IMG/VR virus record: IMGVR_UViG_3300042516_004449
Location: 1 to 45,530 of that record
Direction: 5' to 3' (one strand)
Length of the DNA: 45,530 bases
From: a virus
Within the stretch, counting starts at the first letter, position 1; every line of letters starts with the position of its first letter. The position numbers were made by a program, and so were the translations under genes. Positions 31,963 through 40,025 of this stretch are shown piece by piece. The notes under the pieces are model-generated. The model saw only the letters and a program-made list of their open reading frames with translations. It was not told the origin of the DNA and made no database searches.

Positions 31963-32250
31963 ATGAGAGAACTGACCGACGAACAGAAAGCGAAGATCGA
32001 GGCCGACGCGCTGCGCGTGTTATCTCAGTTTTCCGACATCGTAAGCAGCGACAGGACAAGCCCCGAGGCGCTCGTCGTTGCGACGGCGGCGCAGGCGGTG
32101 CTTGCGCTGCTCTACTTCGCGAACGAGTGCGATCGCGGCGACCGTACCGCGCTCGCGGTCGTGCTCTCCGACGTCGGAGTGCAGATCGGAAAGATGATCC
32201 ACACCGAGGCGCTGCGGGTGCAGCGCGAAGCAAGCCACGAGGTGAACTGA
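31963..32250 (+). CDS. Uncharacterised small helical protein, 95 residues
   Basis: ATG at 31963 (MRELTDEQKAKIEADALRVL) is preceded by GGGAGG; a GTG 17 codons upstream is possible but lacks a site. The sequence is helical with a hydrophobic middle (LVVATAAQAVLALLYFANEC) and shares a stop/start base with the next gene. Between it and the VWA gene is a small hairpin (31887-31900). No family recognised. Confidence 0.6.
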   Translation: MRELTDEQKAKIEADALRVLSQFSDIVSSDRTSPEALVVATAAQAVLALLYFANECDRGDRTALAVVLSDVGVQIGKMIHTEALRVQREASHEVN

Positions 32251-32570
32251 TGCAGGCGACAGCAGTGATCGCGACGTTGTCGTCGCGCGGATGGAAACGA
32301 ATCGCGGTGAGCGGAGCGAGCGTGATCGCCGTCGTCGACGGCGTTCGCGTCACGATCAGCTTCGACAGCGAGATGATGTTCGACCCCGTCGAGGAGACGC
32401 ACGTCCTGTCGACGTCGATCGTTCTGCTCGTCGACGGCGTCGAGCGCGGACGCATCGAACGCTGGCCGCTCTTGCCCGATGAAGAACTCTCGACGCTCGA
32501 CGAGGCGGCCCGCCTCGCCGAGGCCGTCGTGCGAACAGGCGACGACGTCGCCGTGGAGATGGACCGATGA
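32250..32570 (+). CDS. Uncharacterised protein, 106 residues
   Basis: Begins MQATAVIATLSSRGWKRIAV with a TGATG overlap to the previous gene, and ends in an ATGA overlap with the excisionase-like gene. Beta-rich (VIAVVDGVRVTISFDSEMMF, TSIVLLVDGVERGRIERW), then a helical, acidic end. No family recognised. The tight coupling suggests co-expression with the recombination genes. Confidence 0.6.
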   Translation: MQATAVIATLSSRGWKRIAVSGASVIAVVDGVRVTISFDSEMMFDPVEETHVLSTSIVLLVDGVERGRIERWPLLPDEELSTLDEAARLAEAVVRTGDDVAVEMDR

Positions 32571-32797
32571 ACGAAGTGATGGACCTTGACGACGCTGCGG
32601 CGTTCGTCCGGCTCTCGAAGAAGCTGCTCGCACGAGCGGCACGGCGCGGCGGTCTCCGCTGCGCGTTGATCCCATCGTCGACCGGCGGCGGCGGCTACCG
32701 GTTCACGCGCGCGGCGTTGATCGAGTGGGTCGACGCCGGGTGCCCCGGCAGCAGCGGCGCCGCAGACAACGTCGACGAGAAGGACGGTGAGGAATGA
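32567..32797 (+). CDS. Excisionase-like helix-turn-helix protein, 76 residues
   Basis: Winged helix of the MerR/excisionase (HTH_17) type: MDLDDAAAFVRLSKKLLARA, a glycine-rich wing (STGGGGYRF) and RAALIEWVDAG. Such proteins bind DNA as regulators or as excision factors; no integrase is present in the window, so regulation is more likely. It is wedged between coupled genes, overlapping the exonuclease start by ATGA. A Gly-rich wing longer than average is the only oddity. Confidence 0.75.
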   Translation: MNEVMDLDDAAAFVRLSKKLLARAARRGGLRCALIPSSTGGGGYRFTRAALIEWVDAGCPGSSGAADNVDEKDGEE

Positions 32798-33873
32798 AGA
32801 TCGAAGACGTCGAGATCGGAGCAAGCGAGGCGGCGGCGGCGATCGGGTTGTCGCCGTACAAGTCGCCGGCGGGACTCTGGGCGGAGAAGATGCGACTCGT
32901 CGAGCGTGGCGGCGGCAACGAGGCGACGTTCCTCGGGACGTTCGTCGAGCACGCGATCGCCGACGCGTTCGCCGCGAGGAACGACGTACGCCCGCGCCGA
33001 TGGGAGACCGTGCGCGGTGTCCTTCGTCCGTGGCTGCGCGTGTCTCCCGATCGCGTGTTGCTTGGCGAGGACCTGTCGCCGGGCTTCCGTCGGGAGCACG
33101 CGCTCGATCCCGGCGAGGCCGTCGTCGTCGAGATCAAGACGACGGGCCTCGCGTCGTACCGGCCACCGTCGAAGCTGTCGGCAGAGTGGGGCGAGGAAGG
33201 CACGTCGGCGATCCCGCCGCAGTACCTCGTGCAGGTGCAGCTTCAGTTGGCGGCGATGCATAAGGTTCTCGTCGACAGCGGTCGCGGCTACGTTACGCGA
33301 GCGATCGTCGCGGCACTGATTCCCGGTCGCGGTCTCGTCGAGTTCGTCGTGCGTTCCGACGAGGAAGTGCAGCAACGCATCCTCGCCGGCCTTGACAAGT
33401 TCGTGAACGATCACCTCGTCGCCGAGGTCTCGCCGGAGCCGGCGAGCGCCGACGACTGGCGCGCGTTCGCGGAGCAGGTCAAGCGCCCGCAAGCGTCGAA
33501 GGAGGTCGTGCGCGTAGAGCCGGGCGACCCGCTCGAAGTGCTGCTCGCGGACTACGTCGCCGCCGACGTGTTCTTCAAGGACGCGGAGGCAGCGAAGGAG
33601 CGGATGCGCGCGAAGATCATCGAGGCCGTCGGAGACCGCTACGGCATCGAGAGCGAACGAGTGCGCGCGACCTACAGCGCAGGCAAGACGACGCCGAAGC
33701 TGTCGCAGGGAGCGTTCGTCGACGAGGTGCTCGCGCTCGCGCGTGCGGAGTCGACGTCAGACAAACCGGAGCGCGCGAAGATGGCGCGCTCGATCCTCGA
33801 CGCTGCGGAGCGCAACACCCGCAGCGTCGTCACCGGACGCGCGCTGCGCGTCACCACGAAGGGAGACGAGTGA
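32794..33873 (+). CDS. YqaJ-type viral exonuclease, 359 residues
   Basis: Nuclease that resects double-stranded ends for phage recombination. The N-terminal GASEAAAAIGLSPYKSPAGLW is the YqaJ/lambda-exonuclease motif, FLGTFVEHAIADAF holds the Glu motif, VVVEIKTTG is the catalytic E-x-K, and QYLVQVQLQLAAMH the final motif of the PD-(D/E)XK core. A C-terminal helical region (about 240-359) is extra. The Bet-like annealase follows with a TGATG overlap, the usual exonuclease-annealase pairing. Confidence 0.9.
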   Translation: MKIEDVEIGASEAAAAIGLSPYKSPAGLWAEKMRLVERGGGNEATFLGTFVEHAIADAFAARNDVRPRRWETVRGVLRPWLRVSPDRVLLGEDLSPGFRREHALDPGEAVVVEIKTTGLASYRPPSKLSAEWGEEGTSAIPPQYLVQVQLQLAAMHKVLVDSGRGYVTRAIVAALIPGRGLVEFVVRSDEEVQQRILAGLDKFVNDHLVAEVSPEPASADDWRAFAEQVKRPQASKEVVRVEPGDPLEVLLADYVAADVFFKDAEAAKERMRAKIIEAVGDRYGIESERVRATYSAGKTTPKLSQGAFVDEVLALARAESTSDKPERAKMARSILDAAERNTRSVVTGRALRVTTKGDE

Positions 33874-34946
33874 TGAGTGAGAACGAAGCGATGACGACGA
33901 AGGTGCCGAACTACATCGTCGAGGCAGCGAAGGAGATCGGCGAAGAGAAGATGCGTCTGCTCCGCGACACCGTCGCGCGCGGTCTGACGATGCCGGAGTT
34001 CGGCCTGTTCGTTGAGGTCTGCCGACGCACCGGCCTCGATCCCTTCGCCAAGCAGGTCTACGCGGTGAAGCGGTACGACAAGCGTGAGGGTCGTGAGGTG
34101 ATGACGATCCAGCTCGGCATCGACGGGTTCCGCTCGATTGCCGAGAGGACAACGCGCTACGCCGGGCAGCGTGGTCCGTTCTGGTGTGGCGACGACGGCA
34201 AGTGGGTCGACGTGTGGCTCTCGTCGTCACCGCCGCGCGCGGCGAAGATCGAGGTGCTGCGGAAGGACTTCGTCGAACCGCTCGTCGGGATCGCGCTCTG
34301 GACGGAGTATTGCCAGACGACCCGCGACGGATCGCCGATGGGTCTGTGGGGCAAGCTGCCGTCGGTCATGCTCGCGAAGTGCGCGGAGTCCGTCGCGCTT
34401 CGTCGTGCGTTCCCGCAGGAACTGTCGGGCCTCTACACGAGCGACGAGATGGCGCAGGCGTCGTCGGAGGATCGGGCGCAACGCGTGACCGAGTCCGCCG
34501 TCGTCGCGCGCGTCGAGAAGGCGCTCCCGCCGAGAGCCGAGGCACCCGTCGAGGCGGACCCATACATGCCGCACGTCGAGGGAGACCCCGAACCGCCGAC
34601 CGGCCCGCGCACGGCAACGGTCGTCTCGTCCACACCGACGGCGATGCCGACGCTGCGAGAGGCAGCACGCGACGAGCCGTCGATGCAGACACCGGCAGAG
34701 TCGACCGAGAACCTCGTCGAGGCGTTGCGCGAGATGCGCGGCGCGAACGACATCGCGTCGATGTCGGCGGTCGTGGCGAGGTGGAAGCCGCGCCTCGCCG
34801 ACGACCTGCCGCTGCGGATGTTCGGCCGCTCCCGGTACAACGAGCAGCGGAAGATGAAGCACGAGGCCGGGATGAACGACGTCGAGAAGCGCGCGCTCTC
34901 GCTCGCGTTGTCGTTGCTCGTCGACGGCAGAGGCGACGCCGCCTGA
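33873..34946 (+). CDS. bet: Bet/RecT-family single-strand annealing protein, 357 residues
   Basis: Recombinase that anneals single strands produced by the YqaJ exonuclease. LRDTVARGLTMPEFGLFVEV, then RTGLDPFAKQVYAVKRYD and MTIQLGIDGFRSIAERT are the core of the lambda Bet/RecT family; WGKLPSVMLAKCAESVALRR is its C-terminal signature. Residues after about 220 are a variable, acidic/Pro-rich tail with a last helical block. I chose ATG at 33873 (MSENEAMTTK), overlapping the upstream stop; GTG one codon earlier is possible. A strong hairpin lies just after the stop. Confidence 0.93.
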   Translation: MSENEAMTTKVPNYIVEAAKEIGEEKMRLLRDTVARGLTMPEFGLFVEVCRRTGLDPFAKQVYAVKRYDKREGREVMTIQLGIDGFRSIAERTTRYAGQRGPFWCGDDGKWVDVWLSSSPPRAAKIEVLRKDFVEPLVGIALWTEYCQTTRDGSPMGLWGKLPSVMLAKCAESVALRRAFPQELSGLYTSDEMAQASSEDRAQRVTESAVVARVEKALPPRAEAPVEADPYMPHVEGDPEPPTGPRTATVVSSTPTAMPTLREAARDEPSMQTPAESTENLVEALREMRGANDIASMSAVVARWKPRLADDLPLRMFGRSRYNEQRKMKHEAGMNDVEKRALSLALSLLVDGRGDAA

Positions 34947-34953
34947 AAGATTG

Positions 34954-34986
34954 ACCCCGCCCGGCGAGGGCAACACCGGGCGGGGT
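34954..34986 (+). terminator. Strong hairpin after the annealase gene, no T tract
   Basis: 11-bp perfect stem, 34954-34964 with 34976-34986, 11-base loop. No run of T follows, so it may be an RNA stability or processing element, or a terminator needing a factor. It separates the recombination genes from ssb. Confidence 0.5.
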
Positions 34987-35018
34987 CCGTGACCACGAAA
35001 CGCGATGGGACGAACACC

Positions 35019-35033
35019 GCGCGCCGCTACGGT
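35019..35033 (+). promoter_or_regulatory. Repeated GCGCGCCGCTACGGT element upstream of ssb
   Basis: Fifteen bases identical to 21431-21445. It ends in TACGGT, the same hexamer as the -10 of the 26557 promoter, 36 bases before the ssb ATG. No good -35 hexamer lies 17 bases upstream, so it may be a weak or activated promoter or a regulator site. Confidence 0.4.
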
Positions 35034-35069
35034 AGCGACGTCGCGGACTGCACACAAGGAGAGAGAGAC

Positions 35070-35483
35070 ATGGCTGGACTGAACAACGTGAAGCTGATCG
35101 GCAACCTCGGGAAAGACCCCGAACTGAAGAACAACGGGAAGAACTCGTGGTGCGATCTGAACATCGCCGTGAACCAGCGCCGCAAGGTCGGCGACAACTG
35201 GGAGGACAAGGTCGAATGGGTCGCCGTGCGCGTGCTCGGGAAGGGCGCTGAGAACTGCGCCAAGTACCTGACGAAGGGGCGCTCGGTCTTCGTCGACGGT
35301 CGTCTGGAGACGTCGTCGTGGGTCGACGAGAAGACGAAGGAGAAGAAGTACATGACGCGCGTCGTGTCCTTCGATGTGCAGTTCCTCGGCGGCGGCGGTG
35401 AGGGCAAGCCCGGCGGCGGATCGAAGCCGTCGAGCGGTGCGCCTGAGAGCGCGCCGGCGGACGACGACGACCTGCCCTTCTGA
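35070..35483 (+). CDS. ssb: Single-stranded DNA-binding protein, 137 residues
   Basis: OB-fold SSB: MAGLNNVKLIGNLGKDPELK at the start, CDLNIAVNQRRKVGDNWEDK, then VEWVAVRVLGKGAENCAKYL and DGRLETSSWVDEKTKEKKYM. After a Gly/Ser linker it ends DDDDLPF, the acidic tip used to recruit replication proteins. ATG at 35070 has AAGGAGAG upstream; an in-frame ATG farther upstream (about 34989) has no site and adds non-SSB sequence. It coats single strands for the neighbouring annealase and helicase. Confidence 0.95.
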   Translation: MAGLNNVKLIGNLGKDPELKNNGKNSWCDLNIAVNQRRKVGDNWEDKVEWVAVRVLGKGAENCAKYLTKGRSVFVDGRLETSSWVDEKTKEKKYMTRVVSFDVQFLGGGGEGKPGGGSKPSSGAPESAPADDDDLPF

Positions 35484-35503
35484 TCCAACACGACGAGGAC
35501 GCG

Positions 35504-36175
35504 ATGCCCTGCACTCTTTTCTTCGGCGAGGAGCGCCGGGCGCGCGTCCTCGTCACTCTCGAAGACGGAACGACTCTGAAGCTGGAAGGCGTCGTCGCCG
35601 TCGACGTGCTCGACGAAGGCGACCGCCGGCGCACGACGCAAGCGCCGGTGAAGCAGAACAAGAAGGCCGCGCGCACCTACGGTGCCGAGGCGGCGGTGAC
35701 AGACGACGAGGCCCGCGAACTCTTGCGCGGTTCGTTCGACGGACGCGTGCTGGGACGCGACGAGCGCGAGCGGTTGATGCACCTCCTGACCCATCTCCGT
35801 CGTCGATGTTTCAAGGCGTCGGCGGCTGTCTGGGTCGTCGGTGACATCTCCGTCATCGGCTCCGCTCTCACGGCTGGCGTGCGGCCGAGTGACCTCGCGA
35901 AGGCGATCGTCGCGGCCGCGCGTGATGCGTGGTGGAAGTCGCGCGGCGACCTGTCCTTCCAGACGCTTGTGAAGCACGTCGGCTCGCTGGCCGCTCGGTA
36001 CGAGCAGACGAAGGACGGGAAGCACGCGCTCGTCGCGATGCTCGTCGAGATCGGCGGCATCGACCCGATCGCGCGCGCGCAGATCGAGGAGCGACTGCCG
36101 ACGATGACGGACGCAGACGCGACGGACCTAGTCGCACAATGGCGACGGAAGATCGAACTCACCAAGGGGACATGA
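35504..36175 (+). CDS. Possible helicase loader / replisome organiser, 223 residues
   Basis: N-terminal 50 residues form a small beta domain (CTLFFGEERRARVLVTLEDG). Residues 70-190 are helical, with WVVGDISVIGSALTAGVRPS, DLAKAIVAAARDAWWKSRGD and LSFQTLVKHVGSLAARYEQ. The pattern of a short block ending in sFxtLvkhv..l.rye resembles the C-terminal domain of phage replication initiators or helicase loaders. It directly precedes the DnaB helicase gene, with overlap or 2-base spacing, which supports the idea. The call is tentative. Confidence 0.5.
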   Translation: MPCTLFFGEERRARVLVTLEDGTTLKLEGVVAVDVLDEGDRRRTTQAPVKQNKKAARTYGAEAAVTDDEARELLRGSFDGRVLGRDERERLMHLLTHLRRRCFKASAAVWVVGDISVIGSALTAGVRPSDLAKAIVAAARDAWWKSRGDLSFQTLVKHVGSLAARYEQTKDGKHALVAMLVEIGGIDPIARAQIEERLPTMTDADATDLVAQWRRKIELTKGT

Positions 36176-36177
36176 CG

Positions 36178-37548
36178 ATGGACGAGATCAACGAAGGACG
36201 ACTGGAACAAGCGCTGCTCGCAGAGCGCGTGATCGGCTGCGCGATGCGTGACGTCGCGATGCTCGAACGACTCGTGCGCGCCGGCGTGTCGGCGTCGGAG
36301 TTCGAGAGCGAGCAGCACCGCTCGATCTGGTCGGCGGCGCTTGCTTGCTTCGAGAAGTACGGGGCGGCCGACTCGGCGATCGTCGCCGATCACCTACAGC
36401 GCGCGAACGGATGGAAGGCCGAGGACGCGAAGCTCTGGATCAGCGAGGCGATGCGCTCGTCGTGGGCGAGCGTCGACGACGAGACGCTCGGCGCGTACGC
36501 CGAACGCTTGCGCCACGGTGCGGCGATGCGTCGGATGAGGAAGCTCGCCGAGAAGATCGATCGCATGGCGGCAGACGGCGCGGAGGCGTCGTCGATCGCC
36601 GCCGAGGCCGAGGGCGAGTTGCAGTCGATCGTCGCCGGGTCGACACCGCGCCGGGCTCGTGACGCGGAGTCGCTCGCCGCCGAGTACACGACCGACCTCA
36701 CGCGTGACGAGGAGGTCGTCGAGCGGATCGCGACCGGCCTCGGTGTCATCGATCAAGCAATGCGCGGCGGCGCTCGTCGCGGGTCGGTGTTGTTGATCGG
36801 CGCCGACACCGGCGTCGGCAAGACGACGTTCGGCACGCACGTTGCGCTGACGATGGCGCGCGCCGGCGTGCCTCTCGTCTTCTTCACCTTCGAGACGAAA
36901 GCACCGCGCATCTTCTCTGGGCTCGTCGAGATGCACGCACGCAAGCGAACAGACCGGAGCAACCGCGCCGTCGTCTCGTCGCTGCTACACTCGGCGAACG
37001 AGGTCTCCGGTCTGCCCGTCTGGGTCGACGACACGGAGTCGATGACCGTCGAGGAACTCGCGTCGAAGGTGCACGGTCACGTCAAGCGGAACGCGGTGCG
37101 CGTCGTCTTCATCGACTACGTTCAAGACCTCGAACGCTCGACGCGGCACTCGCGCGATGACCTGAACTTCGCGCACATCTCGAAGGTGCTCCGCCGCATG
37201 GCCGCTCGGTACAACGTCCTCGTCGTCGGTTTCGCGCAGCTTGCCGACACGCGCGAGGCGCAGTTGAAGGCGAAGAACTACCAAGGTCCGACCGAGGCAG
37301 ACATCGCGTACACGCGACAGTTCGCGAAGGACGCCTCGTACATCGTGCTGCTCGACCGCATGAAGCTGGCCGACGACCCCGGCCTGCGGAACCTGACTCG
37401 CGTGCGGCTCGTGAAGAACCGTGCAGAGTCGACGTTGACGACGGGATGGATGCGATACGACCCGTCGACGACGACGCTGTCAGCGGCGGACGAGCGCGGG
37501 CGCGACAACGTCGCCGTCTCCGTCGACGACGACCCGTTCGGGGTGTGA
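36178..37548 (+). CDS. dnaB: Replicative DNA helicase, DnaB type, 456 residues
   Basis: N-terminal helical domain with ERVIGCAMRDVAMLERLVRA and FESEQHRSIWSAALACFEKY, then a RecA-like motor: Walker A GADTGVGKT (208-216), the Glu motif in VFFTFETKAPR, Walker B VRVVFIDYVQDLERS (Asp313), and the C-terminal VRLVKNRAESTLTTGWMRYD. It unwinds DNA at the phage replication fork. I chose ATG 36178, seven bases after AAGGGGA; ATG 36172, overlapping the upstream stop, is an alternative and adds two residues. No primase is evident in the window, so the host primase may be used. Confidence 0.93.
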   Translation: MDEINEGRLEQALLAERVIGCAMRDVAMLERLVRAGVSASEFESEQHRSIWSAALACFEKYGAADSAIVADHLQRANGWKAEDAKLWISEAMRSSWASVDDETLGAYAERLRHGAAMRRMRKLAEKIDRMAADGAEASSIAAEAEGELQSIVAGSTPRRARDAESLAAEYTTDLTRDEEVVERIATGLGVIDQAMRGGARRGSVLLIGADTGVGKTTFGTHVALTMARAGVPLVFFTFETKAPRIFSGLVEMHARKRTDRSNRAVVSSLLHSANEVSGLPVWVDDTESMTVEELASKVHGHVKRNAVRVVFIDYVQDLERSTRHSRDDLNFAHISKVLRRMAARYNVLVVGFAQLADTREAQLKAKNYQGPTEADIAYTRQFAKDASYIVLLDRMKLADDPGLRNLTRVRLVKNRAESTLTTGWMRYDPSTTTLSAADERGRDNVAVSVDDDPFGV

Positions 37549-37549
37549 C

Positions 37550-37915
37550 GTGGACGCCGACGAGAGAGCGAAGCTGACGGCGGAGTGCCGCGCGTTGATC
37601 GAGACGCGCGTGCGAGAGCCCGGCGAGGACGACGACCTCGACGACGAAGACCTCGTTCCGCTCGGGAAGCTACTCGCCGCGATCCGGCTCGGCTTCCTGC
37701 GCGTGCCGAAGTTCGAGCCGGCACCGCGCCGCGCGCCGGCGTGGTTGCTCGACACGATCGAGAGCACTCGGGCGCTGCTCGATCGCGCACGACAGAGACA
37801 CCGTGACGCGCCGTGGGCGTCGACGGAGGACGACATCGCGTGGGGTCACGACCTACGCAAACACATCGACGAGTTGCTTTCGCTTCTCGACGAGTACGAA
37901 GGGGCAGACCGATGA
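37550..37915 (+). CDS. Uncharacterised protein, 121 residues
   Basis: GTG start one base after the helicase stop. The protein (MDADERAKLTAECRALIETR, then acidic GEDDDLDDEDLVPLGKLL) is helical and charged, with a last helix pair ending LLSLLDEYEGADR. It overlaps the next gene by ATGA. No family recognised. Coupling to the helicase suggests a replication-associated accessory. Confidence 0.6.
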   Translation: MDADERAKLTAECRALIETRVREPGEDDDLDDEDLVPLGKLLAAIRLGFLRVPKFEPAPRRAPAWLLDTIESTRALLDRARQRHRDAPWASTEDDIAWGHDLRKHIDELLSLLDEYEGADR

Positions 37916-38385
37916 AACAGGACGATCTCTTTTCCCGTATCCCGACGGTGCTCGAACGCGTGAAGGCGCGCGTGAACGCAGCACGCGACACCGCAACGCA
38001 GGAACAGCGCGAAGTCCTCGACGTGCTGACGACGACGCCGGGCAAGGTCACGCAGCGCGACCTTGCGAAGCGGTGCCCGATGCTCGGTCGTCACTGGCGC
38101 GAGCAAGCGACGGCGGCCGACGACGAGACGACGCTTCGCAAGGTGCGGCAGGTCGTTCGCGATCTCCGCGTCGAACTCCGCGTGCCCATCCTCTCCGACC
38201 CGAAGGGGTACTGGCTCCCGCGCACCGACGACGAGGTCTCCGAGTACGTCGACCGCGTCGAGAAGCAAGCGCGGGCAACGGCGCGCGCGTGGTTCGAGAC
38301 GCTGAAGTCGCTCGACGGTTTCGTCGACGACGGACGACAGCGCGCGTTGTTCGACATCGTCGAAGCGATCGGCGGTGCGCCGTGA
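37912..38385 (+). CDS. Winged-helix type phage protein, 157 residues
   Basis: QEQREVLDVLTTTPGKVTQR followed by a helix pair, then TTLRKVRQVVRDLRVELRVP and ILSDPKGYWLPRTDDEVSEY, is a winged-helix pattern seen in phage regulatory or replication-linked proteins (the ISDpkGYwl...eE motif). It may bind DNA. ATG overlaps the upstream stop and its stop overlaps the methyltransferase GTG. Function not established. Confidence 0.65.
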   Translation: MKQDDLFSRIPTVLERVKARVNAARDTATQEQREVLDVLTTTPGKVTQRDLAKRCPMLGRHWREQATAADDETTLRKVRQVVRDLRVELRVPILSDPKGYWLPRTDDEVSEYVDRVEKQARATARAWFETLKSLDGFVDDGRQRALFDIVEAIGGAP

Positions 38386-39020
38386 CGTTCCTCGCAGTGA
38401 TCGACCCGCCGTGGAACCGTGAGCGCGGAGGCGGCGGACGCGGAGCGGAGAACCACTACCCGCTCTCTGGTCCCGACGAGATCGCGCGCGCCGTCGTCGA
38501 GAGCGGCGCGTGGCAGGCGAATGGCAACGCGCTCGTCTGGGTGTGGGCGACGTCGGCGACGATGATGCGCGGCGACTTCTTCGAGTTCGCCCGCGCGCTC
38601 GACGTGCGACCCTGCGCGCAGTTCGTGTGGGCGAAGGTCGACGTCGTCGAAGCGTACCGAGACAAGACGCCGTGGTGCCCGTCGTCGCCGATGTACGTCG
38701 CGCCGGCGAAGCCCGGCCTCGGGCAGTGGACGCGATGCGAGCACGAGCACCTCGTCGTCTGCCGACGCGGCGACGTGTCCGTTCCGCCTCCGGGTCGACG
38801 TAGCCGATCGATGATCTACGCCGCGCGGTCGAAGCACTCGGAGAAACCCGGCGAGGCGTGGACGGTGATCGAGTCGACGTCGTCGCATCTCGCGACCGTT
38901 GGCGTCGAGTTCTTCGCGCGACGTCGACGACGCGGCGGCGGCGTCGTTCGGTGGGGCGCGTGGGGTCGCGTCGACGGCGAGGACCAGCCCATCAGGTACG
39001 AACCGCCGGAGGCACCGTGA
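38382..39020 (+). CDS. MT-A70-type adenine methyltransferase, 212 residues
   Basis: The catalytic DPPW (residues 8-11) at the N terminus and the following HYPLSGPDEIAR, LVWVWATSATMM, CAQFVWAKVD and HEHLVVCRRGD match the MT-A70 fold that uses SAM to make N6-methyladenine. GTG start overlaps the upstream stop (GTGA). Phage members protect DNA from restriction or regulate it. Its C-terminal part (EAWTVIESTSSHLATVGVEF) is complete. No partner restriction enzyme is encoded. This is a second possible DNA modification besides the ABC-GNAT cassette. Confidence 0.88.
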   Translation: MTFLAVIDPPWNRERGGGGRGAENHYPLSGPDEIARAVVESGAWQANGNALVWVWATSATMMRGDFFEFARALDVRPCAQFVWAKVDVVEAYRDKTPWCPSSPMYVAPAKPGLGQWTRCEHEHLVVCRRGDVSVPPPGRRSRSMIYAARSKHSEKPGEAWTVIESTSSHLATVGVEFFARRRRRGGGVVRWGAWGRVDGEDQPIRYEPPEAP

Positions 39021-39217
39021 CGAACGAGCAAGTCCTCGACGAAGCGAGCGCGCTGCGAGCGTTGCTTCGTCAGGCCACGAAGAAAATCGAAGCGATGGAA
39101 CAAGAGAACGCGAGCCTGCGAGCGGTGTGCGCGGCGGTCGTGTTCGACGTCGACAAGGCGGGGCGCGTGTCCTCGTCGACGATGGAACGTCTGCGCGCGG
39201 CAGGAGAGAAACGATGA
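39017..39217 (+). CDS. Small coiled-coil protein, 66 residues
   Basis: GTG start in a GTGA overlap with the methyltransferase gene. One long helix with heptads (EQVLDEASALRALLRQATKK, IEAMEQENASLRAVCAAVV) followed by a short end. No recognised family. Similar tiny coiled-coil genes follow, suggesting dispensable or host-interaction proteins. Confidence 0.6.
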   Translation: MTNEQVLDEASALRALLRQATKKIEAMEQENASLRAVCAAVVFDVDKAGRVSSSTMERLRAAGEKR

Positions 39218-39426
39218 GCCACTGGACGAAGAGGATCGAGAAGAAGCTGGACGAGATCGACGCGGCGCTCGCGTCCGCGAGAGCGTCGATCGCGTCGACG
39301 ATCGAAGCGGCCGAGGGCGAGGCGGAGCACTACAGGCGCGAGGCCGACCGGCTCCGCGCGGAGGTCGCGCGCCTGCGCGAGAAGCAGGAGCCGACGATCG
39401 AGTCGACGACCGAGGTCGGGCCATGA
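39214..39426 (+). CDS. Small coiled-coil protein, 70 residues
   Basis: ATG overlaps the upstream stop. Starts MSHWTKRIEKKLDEIDAALA and is almost entirely a charged helix with heptad spacing, ending in an acidic tail. It overlaps the RuvC-like gene by ATGA. No function known. Confidence 0.6.
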   Translation: MSHWTKRIEKKLDEIDAALASARASIASTIEAAEGEAEHYRREADRLRAEVARLREKQEPTIESTTEVGP

Positions 39427-40025
39427 GGACGTCGATCGATCTGCCCGCGTCGTTCGTCACGGCGGCGCGGGCGCGCAACGAGAAGAGTCCGATCATTCTC
39501 GCCGTCGACCCCGGCAAGCGTACCGGGATCGCGCTACTCGACGTCGGCACCCGTCGCTGCGCGTCGACGACGTCGACGAGCCTTGACGGCGTGCGCGACG
39601 CGGTCGCTCGACTGATGGACGCGTGGAGCGTGTCGCGTCCGCGCGTCTCGATCTACGCGCGCGAGGCACCGTACTCGGTGAGCAACGCGGCGCTCGCCGC
39701 CGGGCGCGCGAACGCTGGCGCGCTCTGGTCTCTCGGCTACGCCGCCGGCGTCGTCGACGCGCACGCCGATCGGTGGTTCGACCGAGAGCGCGGCGACGTC
39801 GCACGATGGGAGCCGCAGCCGGTGACGTGGCGTTCGATCCTCGGATTGAACTCCGGCGATCGAACGCGCGAGGCGGTGAACGAGCGCGTGCTTGCGTGGG
39901 CGGAGGCGACGACGCAGCGGAGCCTTCGCACTCCGCGCGGCGCGAAGTTGTTCGACGAAGCGAACGCGATCGCTCTCGCGTTCGCGACGGTGTCAGTGTT
40001 CATCGCAGCAAGGAGGACAGAGTGA
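39423..40025 (+). CDS. RuvC-like Holliday junction resolvase, 200 residues
   Basis: RNase H-fold nuclease: Asp29 in IILAVDPGKRTGIALLD, Glu81 in SIYAREAPYSVSNAALAAGR and Asp178/Glu179 in AKLFDEANAIALAFA fit the RuvC active site. The RANAGALWSLGYAAG segment is typical of phage RuvC proteins. It probably resolves recombination branches before packaging. Translationally coupled on both sides. Confidence 0.85.
   Translation: MRTSIDLPASFVTAARARNEKSPIILAVDPGKRTGIALLDVGTRRCASTTSTSLDGVRDAVARLMDAWSVSRPRVSIYAREAPYSVSNAALAAGRANAGALWSLGYAAGVVDAHADRWFDRERGDVARWEPQPVTWRSILGLNSGDRTREAVNERVLAWAEATTQRSLRTPRGAKLFDEANAIALAFATVSVFIAARRTE

Noticed and set aside
34989-35069. Upstream in-frame extension of ssb
   Set aside because: It adds residues not found in SSB proteins and covers the repeated promoter-like element; the ATG at 35070 has a strong ribosome site.
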